A program made the translations under genes and the position numbers. DNA of 58,459 nucleotides. Source: Pseudidiomarina insulisalsae. GTDB lineage: Bacteria; Pseudomonadota; Gammaproteobacteria; Enterobacterales; Alteromonadaceae. Where the stretch lies: positions 1 through 58,459 of the forward strand of contig NZ_PIPY01000013.1 in assembly GCF_003987065.1 (NCBI RefSeq), in the 5' to 3' direction. Below, piece by piece: positions 51,847-58,459 of the stretch; the stretch's first letter is position 1, and every line of letters begins with the position of its first letter. A model generated the notes under the pieces. It saw only the letters and a list, made by a program, of their open reading frames with translations. It ran no database searches and was not told where the DNA came from.

Positions 51847-52131
51847 TCAAACCTTCACGCGACTTAATATATAGTCGACCATGCCTTTCAGTTCCGGGTC
51901 TTCACAACGTTGATGTCCCATAAACCAGGCAAACAAATCAGGGTCATCGCAGGTCAGTAAACGCCGGAAGGCGGCTTGCTGTTGCTCGTCCAGGTCATCG
52001 TAAGCCTGTTCAACAAAGGGCATGAACAGCACATCCAGCTCTAACATGCCACGCCGGCAAGCCCAGCGTAAGCGATTTTTATTGCGCAACGACTCGGCGT
52101 TTTGTTGTAATTTTTGCATAGGTTCTGACAT
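51847..52131 (-). CDS. sdhE: Succinate dehydrogenase assembly factor SdhE
   Basis: A small protein that promotes covalent FAD attachment to SdhA and FrdA. 94 residues from the chosen ATG at 52131 (AGGGG just upstream; the frame also allows 52173). The invariant motif CRRGMLELD is at about 24-32, followed by FVEQAYDDLDEQQQAAFRRLL and CDDPDLFAWFMGH. The gene pair sdhE-ygfX divergent from ygfZ is the common gammaproteobacterial layout. Confidence 0.93.
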   Translation of the reverse strand: MSEPMQKLQQNAESLRNKNRLRWACRRGMLELDVLFMPFVEQAYDDLDEQQQAAFRRLLTCDDPDLFAWFMGHQRCEDPELKGMVDYILSRVKV

Positions 52132-52197
52132 CGCCCCTTGTATCTTAAAAAACTGTCCCCACCTATCTGACATAGACGCGAAACAACGAGGTTGATT

Positions 52198-53142
52198 GTG
52201 TTAACGACAGAGTTTACCAAAGCTCCACCAGAATACGTAACAGTTTCCCTGACTGATCACGGTATTGCCCAGGTGTCGGGTCCCGACACCGACAGTTTTT
52301 TACAGGGTCAGTTTACCTGTGACCTTAAGCAATTAGGCCAGGATAACTGGATCTACGGCGCGCACTGTGACAATAAAGGCAAAACCTTAAGCACATTCTG
52401 GTTGGTACGCTACGGCGATGGCGTACTTATTATTGCGGCAAAACCGGCAATGGAAGCAACCTTAACGCAATTACAAAAGTTTGGTATCTTCAATAAGGTC
52501 GAGATACGTGACGCCAGTGCCGACTTTCAACTGTTCGGAGCCTTTGGTACTGCCGCACCCGCTCACCTTGCTGAACTCCTTGACGCTCCGCTCGCCAGCA
52601 GTGACAGTGGCCATATCAGCCGCACCGACACTGCCGTTGTGTTGAGTCTCGGTACCAGTCCTGATCAGTACCTTTGTTTGCAGCAGGGAGAGGCCTTACC
52701 GGTCAACTCTGATCTTGCTTACTGGCAGGCACTGGAAATCGAGCGTGGCCGACCGGCCCTGTTTTCAGGTACAATACAGGAGTTCGTACCCCAGATGCTG
52801 AATGTTCAGGCACTGAACGGCATCAGTTTTACCAAGGGGTGTTATATCGGCCAAGAGACGGTGGCCCGAATGAAGTATTTGGGCAAACAAAAGCGTGCAC
52901 TTTTCCGCTTAAGTGGTCACGGCAAGCCAGTCTCAGCAGGAGCAACTGTTGAGCAGCAGCTTGGCGACAACTGGCGGCGTGCAGGTACGGTAATTAATGC
53001 AGTGAACCGTACTGAGCAACATCTTGATGTTCTGGCAGTGTTACCGAGTGATCTCGAGTCTGACACTAAATTACGCATTAAAGATGATGACGCGAGTCTC
53101 TTGGAAATTTACCCACTGCCATATAAATTGGATGAATCATGA
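52198..53142 (+). CDS. ygfZ: tRNA-modifying protein YgfZ (folate-dependent Fe-S protein)
   Basis: A tetrahydrofolate-binding protein of the GcvT-like fold needed for Fe-S enzymes such as MiaB. The signature FTKGCYIGQETVAR with the essential Cys is near residue 220. The frame starts at a TTG (52192) that touches the GAGG site; the GTG at 52198 is 6 bases from it and is preferred (314 aa). It overlaps slyD by 4 bases (ATGA). Confidence 0.93.
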   Translation: MLTTEFTKAPPEYVTVSLTDHGIAQVSGPDTDSFLQGQFTCDLKQLGQDNWIYGAHCDNKGKTLSTFWLVRYGDGVLIIAAKPAMEATLTQLQKFGIFNKVEIRDASADFQLFGAFGTAAPAHLAELLDAPLASSDSGHISRTDTAVVLSLGTSPDQYLCLQQGEALPVNSDLAYWQALEIERGRPALFSGTIQEFVPQMLNVQALNGISFTKGCYIGQETVARMKYLGKQKRALFRLSGHGKPVSAGATVEQQLGDNWRRAGTVINAVNRTEQHLDVLAVLPSDLESDTKLRIKDDDASLLEIYPLPYKLDES

Positions 53143-53627
53143 CTCAAACCATTAGCCAAGACAAAGTTGTCGGCATTCACTACACCGTGAAAACTGCGGA
53201 AGGCCAACTGCTTGACCAATCAAAAGAAGGTCAGCCATTGCAGTTCATCTTTGGTCGCGGCATGTTAATCAAAGGTCTCGAAGACGCGCTTGCCGGTAAA
53301 ACCGAAGGCGACAAATTCACCGCGGAAATCGCGCCGGAAGACGCCTATGGCGAACGCCACGACGGCTTGATTCAAAGCGTTCCACGCACTCTGTTCGGCG
53401 ACAACCCGGTTGAGCCTGGCATGCAGTTCCGCGCCAGCACCGACAATGGTGAACAGTCAGTAATTATCGTTGAAGTGAATGATGACCAGGTCACCGTTGA
53501 CGGTAACCACCCACTGGCTGGCGTATCACTTAACTTCGACGTAGAAGTCGTTGAAGTTCGTGACGCTGACCAAAGTGAGCTTGACCACGGTCACGTCCAC
53601 TCAGACGGCGATCACAACCACGACTAA
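53139..53627 (+). CDS. slyD: FKBP-type peptidyl-prolyl isomerase SlyD
   Basis: A two-domain (FKBP plus inserted flap) folding helper and metal-binding protein. 162 residues. FKBP parts: VVGIHYTVKTAEGQLLDQS, LQFIFGRGMLIKGLEDALAGK; flap at about 70-125 (EDAYGERHDGLIQSVPRTLF); DGNHPLAGVSLNFDVEVVEV closes the fold. The C-terminal tail (LDHGHVHSDGDHNHD) is His- and Asp-rich but shorter and Cys-free compared with the E. coli tail that delivers nickel. It is translationally coupled to ygfZ. Confidence 0.93.
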   Translation: MTQTISQDKVVGIHYTVKTAEGQLLDQSKEGQPLQFIFGRGMLIKGLEDALAGKTEGDKFTAEIAPEDAYGERHDGLIQSVPRTLFGDNPVEPGMQFRASTDNGEQSVIIVEVNDDQVTVDGNHPLAGVSLNFDVEVVEVRDADQSELDHGHVHSDGDHNHD

Positions 53628-53663
53628 GTGGTTGTGAATGAGGTCAGACTCGTAGCAAAGAAG

Positions 53664-53686
53664 CGCACCTCCGGGTGCGTTTTTTT
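53664..53686 (+). terminator. Terminator of ygfZ-slyD
   Basis: CGCACC (53664-53669), loop TCCG, GGTGCG (53674-53679), then seven T (53680-53686). It lies 37 bases after the slyD stop. Confidence 0.85.
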
Positions 53687-53711
53687 GTGCTTTTCAAGCA
53701 TCAGATATTTC

Positions 53712-53717
53712 TATAAT
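53712..53717 (+). promoter_or_regulatory. Candidate -10 box of the following PLP-enzyme gene
   Basis: A consensus TATAAT 34 bases upstream of the ATG. No convincing -35 is spaced 16-18 bases before it; TTTTCA at 15 bases is weak. The gap after the slyD terminator implies that a promoter is needed here. Confidence 0.4.
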
Positions 53718-53751
53718 CTAGAGCTCTCTTTTACTCAAATTGAGCGGTTCT

Positions 53752-54915
53752 ATGTCAGCTAGCACGCCAAAGAAAAACTACCCTTTTACTTCTGCCACCG
53801 CTTTAGCCCAGGCATTAGGTGCGATTGATGAGGTGACCCAGGCGGTGGTACCGCCCATTCATGTAGCCACCACCTATTTACGCGGCAAAGACAACAGTTA
53901 CCCTACCGGTAATGTTTACTCTCGCGCTGATAACCCAAGCTATAAGCCGGTTGAAGCATTATTACGCCAACTTGAACAGGGGCAGGAAGCACTGTTATTC
54001 AGCTCTGGCATGGCCGCTGCCACCGCAGTTTTTCAGGGCCTGCGCCCGGGAGATCATGTACTGGCACCAAAAGTCATGTACTGGGCGTTGCGCAACTGGT
54101 TACTGAACTTCGCTACTGACTGGGGCCTGCGCATCGAGTTTATTGATATGACCAGCGTTGACGTTGTGGCCGGGCATTTGCGCACGAACGAAACCAAATT
54201 AGTCTGGCTGGAGACTCCCGGTAACCCACTTTGGTGTGTCAGTGACATCAAAGCCATTGCCGCAGCAGCGCATAACGCCGGCGCTCAGGTTGCGGTCGAC
54301 TCAACTTGCGCCACCCCATTATTAACCCAGCCGCTTACGCTGGGCGCTGATATTGTCATGCACTCGGCCACCAAGTACCTGAACGGCCACTCCGATATTA
54401 TCGCCGGCGCCCTGATAGGTGCCAACAATGATGCTTACTGGCAACGCATCCGCAATGTCCGTAGCCAGGGGGGTGCCGTACCAAGCCCGCATGATGCAGC
54501 GCAATTACTACGCGGTATGCGCACCATGCATCTGCGGGTACGTGAGTCCTGCCATAACGCACAGTTTATTGCCGAGCAACTGGCGCAGCACGAAGCCGTT
54601 GCTGAAGTGCTTTATCCCGGCTTGCCTGATTTCGCCGGCCATGACATTGCCAAACGCCAGATGCAAGGCGGATTTGGCGGTATGCTGTCGGTACGCCTTA
54701 AAGGGGGCGCCAGTGCTGCGATCCATGTCGCTGCAAACACCAGGTTATGGAAGCGCGCGACCTCGCTCGGCGGCGTTGAAAGCCTGATAGAGCATCGCGC
54801 CAGCGTTGAAGGGGAAGGCACCCCCTGCCCCGACGACCTGCTCCGCATGTCGTGTGGCATCGAAGATCGGCAAGAGTTGCTTGCTGATTTCCTACAGGCA
54901 CTCCCCGCCGATTAA
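53752..54915 (+). CDS. Cys/Met-metabolism PLP-dependent enzyme (cystathionine lyase/synthase-like)
   Basis: A fold-type I PLP enzyme of the MetB/MetC/CGL family, 387 residues. The PLP Lys is in HSATKYLNGHSD (about residue 212). Other family segments: YPTGNVYSRADNPSYKPVEALL, LLFSSGMAAATAVFQGLRPGDH, VAVDSTCATPLL, TSLGGVESLIEHRAS. The active-site Tyr region reads VMYWALRNWL, unlike the YGCT/YGGT of methionine gamma-lyase or gamma-synthase, so the reaction is not assigned; cystathionine beta-lyase or gamma-lyase are possible. A TTG at 53740 could add four residues. It is flanked by terminators on both sides and is therefore monocistronic. Confidence 0.82.
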   Translation: MSASTPKKNYPFTSATALAQALGAIDEVTQAVVPPIHVATTYLRGKDNSYPTGNVYSRADNPSYKPVEALLRQLEQGQEALLFSSGMAAATAVFQGLRPGDHVLAPKVMYWALRNWLLNFATDWGLRIEFIDMTSVDVVAGHLRTNETKLVWLETPGNPLWCVSDIKAIAAAAHNAGAQVAVDSTCATPLLTQPLTLGADIVMHSATKYLNGHSDIIAGALIGANNDAYWQRIRNVRSQGGAVPSPHDAAQLLRGMRTMHLRVRESCHNAQFIAEQLAQHEAVAEVLYPGLPDFAGHDIAKRQMQGGFGGMLSVRLKGGASAAIHVAANTRLWKRATSLGGVESLIEHRASVEGEGTPCPDDLLRMSCGIEDRQELLADFLQALPAD

Positions 54916-54932
54916 CACCATTTTCAAACTTA

Positions 54933-54956
54933 ACCCCGGAATCACCGGGGTCTTTA
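54933..54956 (+). terminator. Terminator of the PLP-enzyme gene
   Basis: A 7-bp stem ACCCCGG (54933-54939) with CCGGGGT (54945-54951), loop AATCA, followed by CTTTATACTTTC, a broken T run. It lies 18 bases after the stop. Confidence 0.7.
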
Positions 54957-55053
54957 TACTTTCTTTATATTTTTCACTAATTTCCCACTAGTTTTTTTAC
55001 GCCCGCCCCCCTTAGCCTATGGTGTTAGTCGACTTCATTATCCCAAGGCATAA

Positions 55054-56508
55054 ATGGTTCGTATTAACACGGTATCGCGCTTACTTGCGTTTCCATTACT
55101 TTGGTTCAGCGCCATCCAGGCAACCTTTGCAATTCTCTCAGTTTCAATATTTAAGGACGAAGTAGCAACCGTCTTCTTCGGCAGTAGTCTTGCTTTACTG
55201 GTTGTCAGCGGAATAGTCTGGCTACGCACTGCTGCTATCAATCATCAGACCATCTCAAATCAGGATGGCTTGGTTTTTGCAGTTCTGACTTGGATCGTTG
55301 CCGGATTTTCAGGCGCTATTCCGATTTATTTTATTACCGGGGTCAGTTTTACTGACGCCACATTCGAATCGATCAGCGCCCTCACTACTACTGGTGCAAC
55401 CATTCTTGTTGGTCTTGATGATATGCCGAAAAGCTTTTTGCTTTATCGTCAGTTCCTACAGTGGACCGGAGGATTAGGCGTGGTTATTTTTGTCGTCGCC
55501 ATTTTACCTATGCTCAATATCGGCGGTATGCGCTTGCTGATGGCAGAAACGCCCGGGCCGGTAAAAAACGACAAAGTAGCACCGCGGGTGCGCTCAGCAG
55601 CCCGTTATTTATGGCTTGTTTATGTGGCATTAACACTGCTTTGCGCATCGGGCTACTGGATTGCTGGTATGTCCCTGTACGATGCAGTCGCCCATAGCTT
55701 TACCACTGTTTCCACAGGTGGTTTTTCGACCCACGATGCCAGTATGGGGTATTTCGAAAGTGAACTGATTCTATGGGTCAGCAATGTTTTTATGATCCTC
55801 GGGGCAATCAGTTTCGCTCTGCACTATCGCGCTAATCACAACCGCAACTGGTTGGATTACCTGCTGGATGAAGAGACCCGTGTCTTTCTGGTAATTCTTG
55901 CATGTGTCAGCCTGGGCGTTACTATCTACCTTTTCAATCATGCGATCTATGACGACTTTTTCACTACATTAACATTTGCTGCTTTCCATATTGTTTCTTT
56001 TATGACCAGCACCGGTTATGGGGCGACTGATCTTTCTGCCTGGCCCGGTGCCACGGCACTTATACTGGTTTTCGTAAGTTACCTGGGTGGCTGCGCGGGC
56101 TCAACAGCGGGCGGCAATAAAGTGATTCGTGACATCATTAGCTTTAAACTCATCCGCCAGCAACTATTTCTTCTGGTTCACCCTCATGCTGTCAAAACCA
56201 TTCGCTACCAACATGAAACTGTCAAACCTACCATTGTTAGCGCAGTGCTTGCGTTTATGACGCTGGCCGCCGCCACTACCCTGGTCTTTACCATCTTAAT
56301 GATGACTACCGGCCTCGATTTCTGGAGTGCGTTTACCGCTGTTTCCGCTTGTATTAATGTTTTGGGTCCTGGCTTTGGTGAAGTTAGCAGCAACTTTATT
56401 GTGGTTTCAGACACTGGTATTTGGTTGCTAAATATTGCCATGCTGCTTGGAAGACTCGAATACTTTACCTTGATTGCGCTATTATTACCTACATTCTGGC
56501 GGGGTTAG
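55054..56508 (+). CDS. trkH: Potassium uptake protein TrkH
   Basis: The ion-conducting subunit of Trk/Ktr-type K+ transport, 484 residues with ten-plus membrane segments in four MPM repeats. The four filter loops are visible as TTTGAT, TVSTGGFS, TSTGYGA and NVLGPGFG, and the C-terminal MLLGRLEYFTLIALLLPTFWRG is typical. It needs a TrkA-type cytosolic subunit, which is not in this window. An AAGG site precedes the ATG. A KdpD-like kinase and KdpE-like regulator follow within 17 bases and by overlap. Confidence 0.95.
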   Translation: MVRINTVSRLLAFPLLWFSAIQATFAILSVSIFKDEVATVFFGSSLALLVVSGIVWLRTAAINHQTISNQDGLVFAVLTWIVAGFSGAIPIYFITGVSFTDATFESISALTTTGATILVGLDDMPKSFLLYRQFLQWTGGLGVVIFVVAILPMLNIGGMRLLMAETPGPVKNDKVAPRVRSAARYLWLVYVALTLLCASGYWIAGMSLYDAVAHSFTTVSTGGFSTHDASMGYFESELILWVSNVFMILGAISFALHYRANHNRNWLDYLLDEETRVFLVILACVSLGVTIYLFNHAIYDDFFTTLTFAAFHIVSFMTSTGYGATDLSAWPGATALILVFVSYLGGCAGSTAGGNKVIRDIISFKLIRQQLFLLVHPHAVKTIRYQHETVKPTIVSAVLAFMTLAAATTLVFTILMMTTGLDFWSAFTAVSACINVLGPGFGEVSSNFIVVSDTGIWLLNIAMLLGRLEYFTLIALLLPTFWRG

Positions 56509-56525
56509 GTAACTTTCGGATCACT

Positions 56526-57611
56526 ATGTATAGACAAATCCTCCAGCGCAAAAAATATTCGTTGATACAGCTGTTACGTGTCGTTGGGATAATGCTCACG
56601 ACCGCAGCCATTGCCTTTCTACTTGAGCAGTGGTTATTACCAAGCTCTGGTACTGCGCTGATTCTTTTACTCGGGGTCATTGTAACAACCGTTATGACAT
56701 CCTTCCGTGGAGCGGTGATCGCGGCGATCGTCGGTGCCTTACTGTTTAACATACTTTTCACTACCCCCCGTGGCACACTCCATATGATTGAGGTTGAAGA
56801 AATTGCCACACTGGTTGTTTTCTTTCTTACCGCAATGGCAAGCAGTTATTGGGTGGTAAGAAATCGCACAGCGCAAACTGAGTTACGCGCCGCTGAGCTA
56901 AAATCTCAATTACTATTTTCTTTATCGCACGATTTACGAACTCCTCTGGCAAGTATTTTAGGCAACCTCACTACCCTGCTGGACTACCGTCAGCGAATAT
57001 CCACGCATGAACAAAATGAGCTCCTTACCAATGCTGTTGGCGAAACCAACCGCTTGCAGCACTACTTAGAGAACCTTCTGCAGGCCACTAAGTTTGAATA
57101 CAAAAGTGTTCAACTGACATACGAGACGATTCACTTATCTGAACTTTTACAAAGCGTGGTCGATCGGCTTGAGACCTCAGCGCCAGAATTATCGCTTGAG
57201 CTAAGCGAAGAAGCGCTTCATTTCCATGGACAACGCGCTTTACTCGAGCAAGCACTCTTTAATCTGCTTGAGAATGCATTGCGATACCGCAAACCCGGCA
57301 CCGCCGTAAGAGTAGAAGTCTCAGTTGCGACCTCTCCTGAAACTGTAGTAAAGATTGCGATAAGCAACCAGGTCGACCCGGGGTTTGATCCGCAACAATT
57401 AACCTTTTGGGGTGAACCCTTCATCAGCCGACGTAATAAGGATCATGGTGCGGGGGGAATGGGGCTCGGTATAAGTGTTGCCTATGGTATTATTCGAGCT
57501 CATAAAGGACAGATAAACGCAATCCTTGAAACCGCGGAAAAACGCGTTATTGTGTCAATCGAGTTACCGATAAACTCTACGCTTCATCAGGGCGACAATC
57601 ATTGGTCATGA
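56526..57611 (+). CDS. Short KdpD-like sensor histidine kinase (DUF4118 type)
   Basis: A 361-residue membrane sensor kinase. Three or four membrane helices at about 13-115 form a KdpD-like DUF4118 sensor (GVIVTTVMTSFRGAVIAAIVGALLFNILFTTPRGT in outline), then the HisKA domain with the phospho-His in SLSHDLRTPLASILGN (about residue 140) and an HATPase domain with N box LFNLLENALRYR and G box GAGGMGLGISVAYG. It lacks the large N-terminal KdpD and USP domains of true KdpD (about 890 aa). The frame opens at 56421 in trkH; the ATG at 56526 directly precedes the basic/hydrophobic start. It overlaps the regulator by 4 bases. Confidence 0.88.
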   Translation: MYRQILQRKKYSLIQLLRVVGIMLTTAAIAFLLEQWLLPSSGTALILLLGVIVTTVMTSFRGAVIAAIVGALLFNILFTTPRGTLHMIEVEEIATLVVFFLTAMASSYWVVRNRTAQTELRAAELKSQLLFSLSHDLRTPLASILGNLTTLLDYRQRISTHEQNELLTNAVGETNRLQHYLENLLQATKFEYKSVQLTYETIHLSELLQSVVDRLETSAPELSLELSEEALHFHGQRALLEQALFNLLENALRYRKPGTAVRVEVSVATSPETVVKIAISNQVDPGFDPQQLTFWGEPFISRRNKDHGAGGMGLGISVAYGIIRAHKGQINAILETAEKRVIVSIELPINSTLHQGDNHWS

Positions 57612-58315
57612 AACATAGCAAAGCAAAATGTCTGATTATTGAAGACGAACCACGAATTCGTGCATTCATCCGGATCTCGCTACAGGCGGAAGGCTTTGAG
57701 GTTTTTGAAACCGCAACGTTCGCAACTGCGCTGGAAATGTTTCAACACCTGGACTGTGACCTGATTATCCTGGATCTAGGCCTCCCTGACGGTGATGGTC
57801 AGGATCTTATTCACTCCCTGCGGAAAGCGAAAGGGACACCCATTCTGGTCTTAAGCGCGCGTGACGATGAAGAAGAAAAAGTCAGAGCGCTGGAAGCAGG
57901 TGCGAATGACTACCTAACGAAACCATTTGGTATCCGTGAATTATTGGCACGCCTGAAAGTTTTAATTCGGGATAATACGAATGTGCATCCAATTGAAACA
58001 CGACAAGCGCTGCTATTCCATGATTTCAGTATTGACTATTCGCAGCACAAAGTGGTTTTAGGCAGTCGCACCATTAAGCTCTCCCCTAAAGAATTTGAGT
58101 TACTCTGGCTACTGGCTAGCAATCATCAGCGTTTAATTCCGCAGAAAGATATTTTAACCAGAGTTTGGGGTCCGCAACACAAACAAGACCTCCACTACTT
58201 ACGAATCTTTATTAGCCAACTCAGGCGAAAGTTGGGTGATGATAGTCGTGAGCCACAGTTTATTGAGACCTTACCCGGTGTTGGCTATCGTTTCCTGTTG
58301 GCTCCGCAACGATAA
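57608..58315 (+). CDS. KdpE-like response regulator (OmpR/PhoB family)
   Basis: A 236-class residue (235 aa from this ATG) response regulator: receiver domain with acidic pocket (IIEDEP), phospho-acceptor Asp in LIILDLGLPDGDG near residue 55, Thr/Ser in VLSARDD and Lys in YLTKPFG; then a winged-helix domain with LSPKEFELLWLLASN and RVWGPQHKQDLHYLRIFISQLRRKL, which strongly resembles KdpE. The ATG at 57608 overlaps the kinase stop (ATGA), so it is preferred to the TTG at 57602. It is presumably the partner of the kinase and may control trkH. Confidence 0.92.
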   Translation: MKHSKAKCLIIEDEPRIRAFIRISLQAEGFEVFETATFATALEMFQHLDCDLIILDLGLPDGDGQDLIHSLRKAKGTPILVLSARDDEEEKVRALEAGANDYLTKPFGIRELLARLKVLIRDNTNVHPIETRQALLFHDFSIDYSQHKVVLGSRTIKLSPKEFELLWLLASNHQRLIPQKDILTRVWGPQHKQDLHYLRIFISQLRRKLGDDSREPQFIETLPGVGYRFLLAPQR

Positions 58316-58393
58316 AAAAACCCGCTACTGCGTAATGCCGATCAGTTAAGAAATATTTTAGCGATCGCTTGACCGATCCTCCCAATAGATCAG
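58316..58393. other. Intergenic leader to the terminator, nothing recognised
   Basis: About 80 bases between the regulator stop and the terminator stem. No gene, and no clear promoter or operator. An AAAAAAACCCGC run at 58313-58325 is not part of a matching stem. Confidence 0.3.
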
Positions 58394-58430
58394 AATCCGT
58401 AGTTAGTTAACACTGGCTACGGATTTTTTT
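58394..58430 (+). terminator. Terminator of trkH-kinase-regulator operon
   Basis: A 9-bp perfect stem AATCCGTAG (58394-58402) with CTACGGATT (58417-58425), a 14-base loop and a T run to 58430. It is the first terminator after trkH, so the three genes form one transcript. Confidence 0.88.
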
Positions 58431-58459
58431 ATGCAACTTACTACAGCGCTGGCAATGGC

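Noticed and set aside
58431-58459. ATG-initiated frame at the right edge (MQLTTALAM)
   Set aside because: It follows immediately after the terminator T run with no ribosome site and is cut by the window edge after nine codons, so it cannot be supported.

Overview
The window is a chromosomal segment of a Gammaproteobacterium and looks almost entirely like core genome. Gene content and order (ftsB-ispD-ispF-truD-surE-pcm-nlpD-rpoS facing mutS; nadB divergent from rpoE-rseABC-lepA-lepB-rnc-era-recO-pdxJ; pspF divergent from pspABC and followed by sapABCDF) are those of Enterobacterales, Alteromonadales and relatives. The emphasis on amino-acid and peptide breakdown (S9 peptidase, PhhAB, homogentisate pathway, methionine gamma-lyase, PutP) suggests a marine Alteromonadales member such as the Idiomarina/Pseudidiomarina group. 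That placement is inference from memory of protein style, not a database result. I see no rRNA, tRNA, insertion sequence, prophage or CRISPR.

Region 1 (about 1-11,150) is an amino-acid catabolism island on the minus strand. It holds an S9 lipoprotein peptidase; the four-gene tyrosine-to-fumarate operon hppD-hmgA-fahA-maiA; a TyrR-type regulator; and an operon of methionine gamma-lyase, phenylalanine hydroxylase (phhA) and pterin dehydratase (phhB). TyrR-box-like sequences lie upstream of all three transcription units, so this reads as a self-contained TyrR regulon that converts Phe and Tyr to fumarate and acetoacetate and also splits methionine.

Region 2 (11,150-20,770) is envelope stress and peptide or amino-acid uptake: pspABC with a near-consensus sigma-54 promoter, divergent pspF, then a tight plus-strand run sapA-sapB-sapC-sapD-sapF-putP.

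Region 3 (20,770-33,840) is DNA repair, stress and essential functions: a patatin-like gene downstream of recA, recA with a LexA box inside its promoter, pncC/cinA, mutS, rpoS, nlpD, and the yqaA-pcm-surE-truD-ispF-ispD-ftsB run. A TauE/SafE permease and an unrecognised conserved-looking protein follow.

Region 4 (33,840-49,800) is eno and pyrG, then thirteen tightly packed minus-strand genes from rpoE down to mazG: rpoE, rseA, rseB, rseC, lepA, lepB, rnc, era, recO, pdxJ, rlmD, relA, mazG. The head carries a textbook sigma-E promoter.

Region 5 (49,800-58,459) runs nadB, a short ygfX-like gene with sdhE, divergent ygfZ-slyD, a Cys/Met-metabolism PLP enzyme, and a potassium cluster: trkH followed by a short KdpD-like sensor kinase and a KdpE-like regulator.

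I looked for an undescribed system and found no convincing one. The best leads are the unknown 213-residue protein after eno, the trkH-kdpD-like-kdpE-like module, the methionine gamma-lyase coupled to phhA, and a TyrR with an altered Walker B motif. Several starts were moved from the longest open frame to an internal start with a better ribosome binding site or overlap; this is stated in each entry.
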